DNA of 64,000 nucleotides from Sphingomonas sp. BK235 (lineage in GTDB: Bacteria; Pseudomonadota; Alphaproteobacteria; Sphingomonadales; Sphingomonadaceae). The notes below the pieces were generated by a model. The model did no database searches and was not told the origin of the DNA. It worked only from the letters and a program-made list of their open reading frames with translations. Location: the NCBI RefSeq assembly GCF_004345855.1, contig NZ_SLXN01000006.1:248001-312000 (forward strand), given 5' to 3'. The translations under genes were made by a program, and so were the position numbers. Every line of letters begins with the position of its first letter. The first letter of the stretch is position 1. This document shows, piece after piece, positions 27,073 through 34,386 of this stretch.

Positions 27073-27097
27073 AACGGCCACTCCCGGGAAGGGTTCC
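27073..27097 (-). promoter_or_regulatory. EcfG (general stress sigma) promoter of the small RNA
   Basis: A perfect consensus match on the minus strand: GGAAC (27097-27093), 16 bases, CGTT (27076-27073). The predicted start lies at about 27066, right at the first hairpin of the small RNA. This is the best EcfG match in the window and sits between phyP and the small RNA. Confidence 0.75.
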
Positions 27098-27142
27098 GAG
27101 CGCCCGCCGCATTTTTTTCCAAAGCCGAATCTTTCGAGCGAC

Positions 27143-28756
27143 TTACTCGCTGCCCGTCACCGCGATCGCGATCTCATAGGCGCCCGACAGCGGGTCATGA
27201 TCGAGCGATGAGCGCAGTTGGCGCGTCAGCCCCTCGATCACGCGCCCGTAGCGATGCCCCAGCCCCTCGCGCAATATGTCGCTGTCCACCAGCGCGCGCG
27301 ACGACAGCCGCAGCATCGCCCGATCGCGCGCGCCGTCGGCGAGCGGCTTGAGCGAGATGCGCAATTGCGCCTCGGGCACGCAGGTCATCGCCAGTTCGAC
27401 CAGCTCGGTCACCAGAAAGGCCACCGCCACCGCGACGTCCTGCGTGACATAGAAGGGGTCGATGTCGAGCACGATCCCGATCCGCGTCCCCTCGGGCGCG
27501 GTGGCGCGGATGCTCGACGCCAGCTCGCCCAGCACCGAGCGCAGGCCGACCCCGCGATTTTCTTCCATCTCCGCGAAATGATAGCGGTGCACCACCGCCA
27601 GCGCGTCGACCCGGCGCTGGATCGAGGCATAGGCCTGGGTCGCCTCCGCACTCTTGGCGCCGCGGGCGTGGAAGTTGATGAGGCTGGAGATGACCTGGAG
27701 GTTGTTCTTGACGCGGTGATGGACCTCGCGCGTCAATTTCGTCTGGCGCACCAGCCCCTCCGCCAGCCCGGCCTCGTGCAACGCGACCGTGCGGCTGAGC
27801 GCGCGGAACGTGTCACCGAGATCGCGGATCTCCTGCGCGGGCAAAGCGCGGAACAGCGCCGGGTCGGGCTGGTCTCCGGGCGCATAGGCCGCGATGCTGC
27901 CGCGCAGCGCGCGCAGCGGCGCGATCAGCAGGCGGTCGACGACGAACCAGCTGATCGCGGCGGCGAGCGCCCACATCAGCAGCGGGAGCGCCAGCGCGAT
28001 CAGGAGCGGCGAGCTGATCGGCGCGCTGCGCACCTGCATCTCCAGCGCGAGCCCCGCGATTGCGAGATCGTTGCGCGCCGCCTCACGCCGCTCGAACGCG
28101 CTCTCGCGCGCGAGCGGATCGAGCTCCAGCCGCTGGTTGCCCAGGGTCAGCGTCGAGCCGTAATCGAGCGCGAAGCCACTCGGGCGGCTGAGTTGCTGCA
28201 GGAAGGCGGCGGGAAAATAGGCGGCGGCGGTGACGCCATTGTTGCGCCCGGCGATGCGCAGCATCAGCCCGCGCCGCCCCCCGGTCGCGGCATCGACGAT
28301 CCGCGCGCTGATCACGGCCGGCTCGGACTGGCGCGCGAAGGCGGCGGCACCGGGGAAGGGCTCGCCGCAGATCGGCAGGCCGCGGCGATCGAGGATCACG
28401 AAGCTCGTCCCCGCCGCCGATTGCTGGGCGAACACGCCTTGCGTGCGCGCGCAGCTCGGCGCGTCGCCGTGATCGGCGTTGAGCGCGTCCACCGCGACCC
28501 GCAAGGCGGTCATGTCGCCCACCAGCTCGATCGCGATCGCGCGGCTCGCTTCGGCCGCGGCCACGCGCAGGTGCGAGCGCAGCTCGGTGTCGGCGATCTG
28601 GGTCACGCGCAGCGTCGCGAAGATCGCGATCAGCGCCAGCGGCAGCAGCGCGATGCTGAGGATCAGGAACAATTTGGCGCCGGTCGGCCAGCGACCGACG
28701 AACTCGCCCCGCCCCGCGGACGGGCGCGGGACGTCAGCGGCCGGGGACGCGGCCAC
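27143..28756 (-). CDS. phyP: PhyP-like HisKA_2 family sensor protein
   Basis: A 537-residue membrane protein. TM helices at about 27-48 and 250-273 enclose a periplasmic sensor region; a HAMP-like segment (about 274-325) follows. The HisKA_2 motif EVHHRVKNNLQVISSL has its phosphoacceptor-type His at 347. The ATPase part is degenerate: the N-box position reads TELVELAMTC, with Leu455 where Asn is expected, and no DNGxG or GLG box is visible. In Sphingomonas, PhyP beside phyR-nepR-ecfG acts as a PhyR phosphatase and negative regulator. Location and lost ATP site support that role here. The GTG start is 5 bases after the nepR stop. Confidence 0.85.
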   Translation of the reverse strand: MAASPAADVPRPSAGRGEFVGRWPTGAKLFLILSIALLPLALIAIFATLRVTQIADTELRSHLRVAAAEASRAIAIELVGDMTALRVAVDALNADHGDAPSCARTQGVFAQQSAAGTSFVILDRRGLPICGEPFPGAAAFARQSEPAVISARIVDAATGGRRGLMLRIAGRNNGVTAAAYFPAAFLQQLSRPSGFALDYGSTLTLGNQRLELDPLARESAFERREAARNDLAIAGLALEMQVRSAPISSPLLIALALPLLMWALAAAISWFVVDRLLIAPLRALRGSIAAYAPGDQPDPALFRALPAQEIRDLGDTFRALSRTVALHEAGLAEGLVRQTKLTREVHHRVKNNLQVISSLINFHARGAKSAEATQAYASIQRRVDALAVVHRYHFAEMEENRGVGLRSVLGELASSIRATAPEGTRIGIVLDIDPFYVTQDVAVAVAFLVTELVELAMTCVPEAQLRISLKPLADGARDRAMLRLSSRALVDSDILREGLGHRYGRVIEGLTRQLRSSLDHDPLSGAYEIAIAVTGSE

Positions 28757-28761
28757 TTCGG

Positions 28762-28920
28762 TCAGTCAAGCTTGCCGAGCAGGGAGAGCAGATCGTCGGG
28801 CACGGCTTCCTCGACGGTCTTCTGATACACGGAGCGCAGCGCCGAACCCATGTCACGATTCTTGGAATGCGCGGCGGGGGCCTTGCTCGGCTTCTCCGGC
28901 GCTTTCTTGTCCGACGTCAA
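28762..28920 (-). CDS. nepR: anti-sigma factor NepR
   Basis: A 52-residue anti-sigma factor that holds EcfG inactive until phosphorylated PhyR binds it. The C-terminal signature is unmistakable: MGSALRSVYQKTVEEAVPDD followed by LLSLLGKLD, the two helices that contact EcfG. The N-terminus is Lys/Ala-rich and disordered, as in other NepRs. No ATG gives a sensible length; the TTG at 28920 with a GGGGGG site 6 bases upstream is the likely start. It is transcribed away from phyR and just ahead of phyP, unlike the common phyR-nepR-ecfG order. Confidence 0.88.
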   Translation of the reverse strand: MTSDKKAPEKPSKAPAAHSKNRDMGSALRSVYQKTVEEAVPDDLLSLLGKLD

Positions 28921-29028
28921 CGCAAACCCCCCAAGACAACCCGGCCCCAGCGACCGCTGGGCGGGTCGAGCGGAACACGATGGAACATTCGTATGCAGCT
29001 GGCACGGTTGACCGCGCTCGGCGGATGA

Positions 29029-29053
29029 AACCAAATAGCCCCTCGATGGTTCC
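29029..29053 (-). promoter_or_regulatory. possible EcfG promoter of nepR-phyP
   Basis: Minus strand GGAAC (29053-29049), 16 bases, GGTT (29032-29029): one mismatch to GGAAC-N16-CGTT. It would give a leader of about 100 bases before the nepR TTG. It would make EcfG raise the level of its own negative regulators. Confidence 0.5.
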
Positions 29054-29179
29054 CCCGCCGTGCGACGAAAATCGCCGACCGGGGGGAACTTATTGCCACG
29101 GCCGCGCAGCGTCCACGACCGTTTTTTGATGACGCACGATGGCGCCTCGGCGACCGCCGTGAGGGAGGGCTTTCTACAC

Positions 29180-29974
29180 ATGTCGCTCGGACAACAACTC
29201 GCGCCGCATCTTCCGTTCCTGCGCCGGTACGGCCGCGCGCTGACCGGGAGCCAGGCGCAGGGCGACCGCTACGTCCGCGCGACGCTCGAGGCGATCGTCG
29301 CCGCGCCGGACCAGTTCCCGCGCGACGTCGATCCGCGGCTGGGGCTGTATCGCACCTTCCAGGCGATCTGGAACTCGGCCAATTTCGACGAGGTGGAGGG
29401 CAGCGAGCCGGCCGAGGAGCAGGAGGCGGTGGCGCGCGCGCGGCTGTCGCGCATGACGCCGCTGTCGCGCCAGGCGCTGCTGCTCACCGCGATGGAGGGC
29501 TTCACGCCGGAGGACGCGGCCTATCTGATCGAGGTCGAGCCGTCCGAGGTCGACTCGCTGGTGGCCGAGGCGCTCGCCGAGATCGAGAAGCAGACGCGCG
29601 CGCGCGTGCTGATCATCGAGGACGAGCCGATCATCGCGATGGACATCGAGTCGATCGTGCGCGACCTCGGCCATGAGGTCACCGGCGTGGCGGTCACCCG
29701 CGACGAGGCGGTGGCGCTGGCGATGGAGGATCGCCCCGGCCTGGTGCTGGCCGACATCCAGCTCGCCGACGACAGCTCGGGGATCGACGCGGTGAAGGAC
29801 ATCCTCGCCGAGTTCAACGTGCCGGTGATCTTCATCACCGCCTTCCCCGAGCGGCTGCTCACCGGCGAGCGGCCCGAGCCGACCTTCCTGATCACCAAGC
29901 CGTTCCAGCGCTCGACGGTGAAGGCGGCGATCAGCCAGGCGCTGTTCTTCGACGAGACCACCGTCCCGGCGTGA
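29180..29974 (+). CDS. phyR: general stress response regulator PhyR
   Basis: A 264-residue response regulator with a sigma-like N-terminal domain (residues 1 to about 135: LPFLRRYGRALTGSQAQGDR, LSRQALLLTAMEGFTPEDAA) and a C-terminal receiver (about 141-258: VLIIEDEP with the acidic pair, phosphoacceptor D192 in LADIQLADD, conserved Lys240 in ITKPF). Phosphorylation exposes the sigma-like domain, which sequesters NepR and frees EcfG. The ATG at 29180 follows GGGAGGG and begins MSLGQQLAPHLPFLRRYG, the family start; an ATG at 29129 is less likely. It is divergent from nepR-phyP. Confidence 0.96.
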   Translation: MSLGQQLAPHLPFLRRYGRALTGSQAQGDRYVRATLEAIVAAPDQFPRDVDPRLGLYRTFQAIWNSANFDEVEGSEPAEEQEAVARARLSRMTPLSRQALLLTAMEGFTPEDAAYLIEVEPSEVDSLVAEALAEIEKQTRARVLIIEDEPIIAMDIESIVRDLGHEVTGVAVTRDEAVALAMEDRPGLVLADIQLADDSSGIDAVKDILAEFNVPVIFITAFPERLLTGERPEPTFLITKPFQRSTVKAAISQALFFDETTVPA

Positions 29975-30064
29975 GCTTCCGCGAGAGGGGTGGCGGCGCG
30001 CCACCCCGATCGCGCGACCGGACGCGGAAATCGCGCACCTGCCGTCGCTTGGTACCATCCTTAC

Positions 30065-30089
30065 GGACCCAAAACGGTCATCACGCGTT
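30065..30089 (+). promoter_or_regulatory. possible EcfG promoter of the TM peptide-ecfG unit
   Basis: GGACC (30065-30069), 16 bases, CGTT (30086-30089): one mismatch in the -35. The CGTT ends exactly 8 bases before the ATG at 30098, so the transcript would start almost at that codon. Positive autoregulation of ecfG is known in several alphaproteobacteria. Confidence 0.5.
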
Positions 30090-30097
30090 GGATGGCC

Positions 30098-30235
30098 ATG
30101 GCAGACGAGAACGATCGAGTGCACCTCGAGACCGATGAGGCCCGTGCCGGCAGCACGCCCGGGATGACGCGCTACATATTGGCGGCGTCGCTGGTGCTGA
30201 TCGTGGTCGTCTTCGCCGCCATCCTGTTGTCCTGA
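30098..30235 (+). CDS. 45-residue single-TM peptide upstream of ecfG
   Basis: A small predicted membrane protein. There is an acidic head (MADENDRVHLETDEARAG, residues 1-18), then one C-terminal TM helix (YILAASLVLIVVVFAAILLS, 26-45), predicted to span the inner membrane with almost no tail. An ATG two codons earlier (30092) is the alternative start. It lies between phyR and ecfG behind a likely EcfG promoter, so it is probably made under stress. I do not recognise a family; a role in envelope sensing or as a translated leader of ecfG are both possible. Confidence 0.6.
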   Translation: MADENDRVHLETDEARAGSTPGMTRYILAASLVLIVVVFAAILLS

Positions 30236-30347
30236 CGCGATGCTCGAACAAGTGGTGCGTGACGGACTGGCCAATCGGCCGGGCGGTACCTATCTTCCAG
30301 CCTCGGACGTGCGCCAGGACGGCGCCGCGTCAGCACGACGGAGCGGC

Positions 30348-30995
30348 ATGACCCAATCTTCCTCGCACACGGACGAGGCGTCGGCCCCGGCACCGACGGA
30401 ATATGTCGCGCTGTCCGATCCCGAGTTCAAGAAGCAGCTCGCGCTCGTGATTCCCCATCTGCGCGCCTTCGGCCGCTCCTTGTCGGGCAACCGCGATCTC
30501 GCGGACGACCTGGTGCAGGAGACGCTGCTCAAGGCCTGGGCGGCGCGCAAGCGCTTCCAGGCCGGCACCAACATGCGCGCCTGGACCTTCATCATCCTGC
30601 GCAACCTCTTCCTCAGCCAGATGCGCCGCGCGCGGTTCAAGGGCGAGTGGGACGATCTGGTGGCTGACCGCGTGCTCGCCGCACCGGCGAGCCAGGACAA
30701 GCACGTCGAACTCGCCGACATGCAGCGCGCGCTGATGCACCTGCCGCAGCCGCAGCGCGAGGCGCTGATCCTCGTCGGCGCGGGTGGCTTCGCCTATGAG
30801 GAGGCCGCGGAGATCTGCGGCGTGGCGGTCGGCACGATCAAGAGCCGCGTCGCGCGCGGGCGTGTCGCGCTGGAGGCGCTGATGACCGACGGCGCCTTGT
30901 CCTCGCGGCGCGACCATGAGGTCAGCAGCGACCGCTCGACGCTCGATTCGATCATGAACGAGGTCGACGAACTCAGCCGCGACCGCGACGCCTGA
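30348..30995 (+). CDS. ecfG: general stress sigma factor EcfG
   Basis: A 215-residue ECF sigma factor of group ECF15. Region 2 is at about 55-120 (RDLADDLVQETLLKAWAARK, MRAWTFIILRNLFLSQMRRA). Region 4 is at about 135-190 (LPQPQREALILVGAGGFAYE, AAEICGVAVGTIKSRVARGR). It recognises GGAAC/CGTT-type promoters, several of which appear nearby. The ATG at 30348 with GGAG just upstream is preferred; an in-frame ATG at 30240 would add a tail without family similarity. It is controlled by NepR and PhyR encoded alongside. Confidence 0.95.
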   Translation: MTQSSSHTDEASAPAPTEYVALSDPEFKKQLALVIPHLRAFGRSLSGNRDLADDLVQETLLKAWAARKRFQAGTNMRAWTFIILRNLFLSQMRRARFKGEWDDLVADRVLAAPASQDKHVELADMQRALMHLPQPQREALILVGAGGFAYEEAAEICGVAVGTIKSRVARGRVALEALMTDGALSSRRDHEVSSDRSTLDSIMNEVDELSRDRDA

Positions 30996-31022
30996 GGGTA
31001 AAGGGCCAAGGATCAGCCTTCA

Positions 31023-31415
31023 GCCGTCATCCTGAACTCGTTTCAGGATCCAGCGGCCCGCGTGCGGCCGGTGCCGGCTGTCTCGCGGCCCTCCGGTTGG
31101 ACGGGTCCAACCACCGTCATCCCGGCCGCGCGCCGGGATCCATTCCTCCGCCAGAGCAACATCGGCGGCTCTCGCGCACCATGGATCCGGACCCGAAAGG
31201 TTCATTGTCGCGAAGGCGGCTAGCTCCACCCGTCATCCCGGGCCCTTCGACAAGCTCAGGAGAGCCTTGACCCGGGATCCATCGCGCCGCGAGAGCCGCC
31301 GGCGTTGCTCTCGCGGCACCATGGATCCCGGCGCAAGGCCGGGATGACGGTGATGAAGAGCAAGCCGCCTTTTGGGTCCGCACCAACGGATCCCGGGCCG
31401 AGCCCGGGATGACGG
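31023..31415. repeat. cluster of family 1 palindromic repeats, one interrupted
   Basis: Several family 1 arms are packed together after ecfG. A CCTGAA/TTCAGG variant is at 31023-31050, a CCCGGCC variant near 31115-31146, and a long inverted pair runs from 31231 to about 31347, with a further arm up to 31415. In the arm at 31231 the usual GGGCTTGACCC centre is split by 23 extra bases (31244-31266, CCTTCGACAAGCTCAGGAGA...). The gap from ecfG to the small ORF at 31528 shows nothing else. Confidence 0.85.
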
Positions 31416-31527
31416 GTGGCTGCCGCGACGATCAGCCGTACGAATCCGGAGCCGTGGTTTCTGCAACACGTTCAGGATGACGGCCTCGCTGACGGGCGCG
31501 AAACGTCGCCGTACTACGCCCCTCTTC

Positions 31528-31701
31528 TCAATGCCCTAGACCGCCGAGCTGCGACAGCAGGCGTGCCATGTCGCTCGGCAGCGCCTTGTCGCGTCGATAG
31601 GCGGCGCGCAACGAGCCCGCCAACACGTCGCCGGGCTGCGGTGCGCGAACGACATAGTCGCTGCCGGCGCTGCCGGAATGTGAGGAGGCGTCTCGTACCA
31701 T
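31528..31701 (-). CDS. short ORF with NepR-like C-terminal segment
   Basis: A 57-residue ORF, too short for usual cut-offs. Its C-terminal part LAGSLRAAYRRDKALPSDMA followed by RLLSQLGGL aligns with the NepR signature ALRSVYQKTVEEAVPDD followed by LLSLLGKL: LR-x-x-Y, then a Pro-Ser/Asp-Asp turn, then LLxxL, with two or three residues missing between the helices. It may be a divergent anti-sigma paralogue. A GAAAC-N16-CGTT EcfG-like promoter ends exactly 8 bases before the ATG, so the message would be leaderless. It is divergent from glnE. Confidence 0.6.
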   Translation of the reverse strand: MVRDASSHSGSAGSDYVVRAPQPGDVLAGSLRAAYRRDKALPSDMARLLSQLGGLGH

Positions 31702-31709
31702 GTTGCTCG

Positions 31710-31734
31710 AACGTACGACCTGGTCTTAGGTTTC
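31710..31734 (-). promoter_or_regulatory. possible EcfG promoter of the NepR-like ORF
   Basis: Minus strand GAAAC (31734-31730), 16 bases, CGTT (31713-31710); one mismatch in the -35. The 8-base distance from CGTT to the ATG equals that at 30065-30098. It overlaps the leader of the divergent glnE gene. Confidence 0.5.
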
Positions 31735-31737
31735 GGC

Positions 31738-34386
31738 ATGACGACTCCCCGGTTCGACGAGGCGCGCCGCCGGGCGGAACGCTTCGCGCCGTTCCTGAAC
31801 ATATTGCTCCAGCGTGAGACGGATACCGCCGCCGCGCTCGCGATCCCCGATCTGCCGCTCGCGCGCCGGCTGCGGCTCGAGCGGCGCGCGCTCGCGCTCG
31901 ACGTGGCGCTGGGCGATCTCGCCGGCACGCTCGACCTCACCGCGGTCACCGCCCGGCTCACCGACTTCGCGGACTCAGCTCTCGACCGCGCCATCGCCGG
32001 CGCCATCGCCGAGCGAACCCCGGAAGCCGCGCCGCGCGGCTTCGTCGCGATCGCGCTCGGCAAACAGGGCAGCCGCGAGCTCAACTATTCGTCCGACATC
32101 GACCCGATCTTCCTCTACGATCCCGCGACGCTGCCGTGCCGCGCGCGCGAGGATGCCGCGGACGCGGCGGTGCGGATCGGGCGGCGCGTGCTCGAATTGC
32201 TCCAGGCGCGCGACGCCGACGGCTATGTGCTGCGCGTCGATCTGCGGCTGCGCCCGTCGCCCGAGGCGACGCCGATCGCGATCCCGATCGACGCCGCGCT
32301 CAGTTACTATGAATCGCAGGCGCTGCCGTGGGAGCGCGCCGCTTTCATTCGCGCGCGGGTGGCGGCGGGAGACCGCGCGCTGGGCGCTCGCTTCCTGGAA
32401 GCGATCCGGCCGTTCGTCTGGCGGCGCAGTCTCGATTTCGGCGCGGTCGGCGAGATCCTCGACATCACCCGCCGCATCCGCGACCATCACGCACAGGGGC
32501 AGGCGTTCGGCCCCGGTTACGACCTGAAGCGCGGACGCGGCGGCATCCGCGAGATCGAGTTCTTCGCGCAGATCCACCAGCTGATCCACGGCGGTCGCGA
32601 GCCGATGGTGCGCGCGCCCGCGACGCGCTACGCCCTTGCCGCGCTGGCCGAGGCGGGACGGATCGACGCGGCGGACGCGGCGGCGCTGAGCGAGGCCTAT
32701 ACGCTGCTGCGCACGATCGAACATCGCGTCCAGATGATCGACGACCGCCAGACCCATGCGCTACCCGCCGGAGAGGCGCTCGACCGGGTCGCGCATCTGC
32801 ATGGGGTGGACGACGGGGCGGCGCTGCTCGCGTTGCTCGCCCCGCACGTGGCGCGCGTCGCGGCGACCTTCGATCGGCTCGCACCCGTCGCGGGCGCGGG
32901 GCTCCCCTTCGACCCGGCGCGGCTCGGCGAGACGCTGGCGGAGGCGGGCTTCTCCGACAGCGCGGACGCGGTGCGCCGCGTCGTCGCCTGGCGCGAGGCG
33001 CGCTATCCCGCGCTGCGCTCCGCCGCGGCGCAGAACGCGCTGGAGGCGGTGCTGCCGGTGCTGGTCGGGGCGCTGGCGCAGGCGCCGGTGCCCGCGATGG
33101 CGCTCAACCGGCTCGATCACTTGTTCGAGCGGCTGCCGAGTGCGGTCAACGTCTTCCGCCTGCTCGAGGCGCGCCCCGCCCTGACGACGCTGCTCGCCGA
33201 ACTGCTCAGCCACGCGCCGACGCTGGCCGACGAGCTGGCGCGACGCCCCGATCTGCTCGACGGGCTGATCGACGCCAGCGCCTTCGCGCCCATCAGCGAG
33301 ATGCCGGCGCTGGTCGCCGAGATGCGCGCGGTCGAGGCGGGCGGCGACTATCAGGCGCTGCTCGACCATGTTCGCCGCGTCGTCGGCGACAAGCGTTTCG
33401 CGCTCGGCGCGCAGATCGTCGCGGGGGCGGCCGACCCGCTCGATGTCGCCGCCGGCTACGCGCGCGTCGCCGAGGCGGCGATCGAGACGCTGGCGAGCGC
33501 CGCGACCGCCGAGTTCGAACGCGCCCATGGCCGCGTCCCCGGCGGCGAACTGGTGATCCTCGCGCTCGGGCGCATGGGGGGGATGGCGCTGACCCACGCC
33601 TCCGACCTCGATCTGATCTATCTCTTCACGGGCGATTTCACCGCCGAGTCCGACGGTGCCAAGCCGCTCGGGGCGACGCTGTATTTCACCCGGCTGGCGC
33701 AGCGCGTGACCGCGGCATTGTCGGTGCCCACCGCGGCGGGGCCGCTCTACCCGGTCGACACGCGGCTGCGGCCGTCGGGCGCGCAGGGGCCGCTGGTGGT
33801 CAGCCTTGACAGTTTCGCGCGCTACCAGCGCGAGGAAGCGTGGACCTGGGAGCATATGGCGCTGACTCGCGCGCGCGCCGTCTTCGGCTCGCCCGAAGCG
33901 CGCGCGGCGGTGGAGGCGATCGTCGCCGCGGTGCTGGCGGGCGACCGGCCCGCGCGCGACGTGCCCGCCGAGGCCGCGGAGATGCGTGCCGAGATGGCGC
34001 GCCACAAGCCGCCGCAGGGGCCGCTCGACGCCAAATTGCTGCCCGGCGGGCTGGTCGACCTCGAGTTCGCCGTCCATGTCACGCAACTGACGCGCCGCCG
34101 CGGCTTCGATCCGCGGCTGGGCGAGGCGATCGAGGCGCTCGTGGCGGCGGGCGCGCTCGCGCCGACGATGCGCGAGGCCTATGCCTTGCTCGCGCGGCTG
34201 CTGGTGACGGGGCGGCTGGTCGCGCCCGACGCGCAGGAGCCAGCCGCCGCCGCGACACGCGCGCTGATCGCGCGCGCGGTGATGCTGCCCGACTGGGAAA
34301 CGCTGCTTGCCACGCTCGATCGGGTGCGCGAGAGCGTCGCCGCGCAGTGGCAGGAGAGCATCGCATGGACCCCCTCCCGGACGTGA
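31738..34386 (+). CDS. glnE: glutamine synthetase adenylyltransferase/adenylyl-removing enzyme
   Basis: An 882-residue bifunctional enzyme that adds AMP to, or removes it from, glutamine synthetase, controlled by PII. Both nucleotidyltransferase halves are present: the adenylyl-removing half has ALGKQGSRELNYSSDIDPIF (about 101-120), and the adenylylating half has LALGRMGGMALTHASDLDLI (about 606-625). RGRGGIREIEFFAQ and LPGGLVDLEFAVH, the helical linkers after each domain, are visible. Its target Tyr is present in GlnA at 59912-61324, and GlnB lies beside it. The gene overlaps bcp by 22 bases. Confidence 0.95.
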   Translation: MTTPRFDEARRRAERFAPFLNILLQRETDTAAALAIPDLPLARRLRLERRALALDVALGDLAGTLDLTAVTARLTDFADSALDRAIAGAIAERTPEAAPRGFVAIALGKQGSRELNYSSDIDPIFLYDPATLPCRAREDAADAAVRIGRRVLELLQARDADGYVLRVDLRLRPSPEATPIAIPIDAALSYYESQALPWERAAFIRARVAAGDRALGARFLEAIRPFVWRRSLDFGAVGEILDITRRIRDHHAQGQAFGPGYDLKRGRGGIREIEFFAQIHQLIHGGREPMVRAPATRYALAALAEAGRIDAADAAALSEAYTLLRTIEHRVQMIDDRQTHALPAGEALDRVAHLHGVDDGAALLALLAPHVARVAATFDRLAPVAGAGLPFDPARLGETLAEAGFSDSADAVRRVVAWREARYPALRSAAAQNALEAVLPVLVGALAQAPVPAMALNRLDHLFERLPSAVNVFRLLEARPALTTLLAELLSHAPTLADELARRPDLLDGLIDASAFAPISEMPALVAEMRAVEAGGDYQALLDHVRRVVGDKRFALGAQIVAGAADPLDVAAGYARVAEAAIETLASAATAEFERAHGRVPGGELVILALGRMGGMALTHASDLDLIYLFTGDFTAESDGAKPLGATLYFTRLAQRVTAALSVPTAAGPLYPVDTRLRPSGAQGPLVVSLDSFARYQREEAWTWEHMALTRARAVFGSPEARAAVEAIVAAVLAGDRPARDVPAEAAEMRAEMARHKPPQGPLDAKLLPGGLVDLEFAVHVTQLTRRRGFDPRLGEAIEALVAAGALAPTMREAYALLARLLVTGRLVAPDAQEPAAAATRALIARAVMLPDWETLLATLDRVRESVAAQWQESIAWTPSRT

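Noticed and set aside
28972..29089. EcfG promoter directly upstream of phyR on the plus strand
   Set aside because: Three GGAAC motifs exist (28972, 28982, 29085), but none has CGTT or a one-mismatch form at 16-17 bases; the nearest GTT after 28982 is at 20 bases. Left unannotated.
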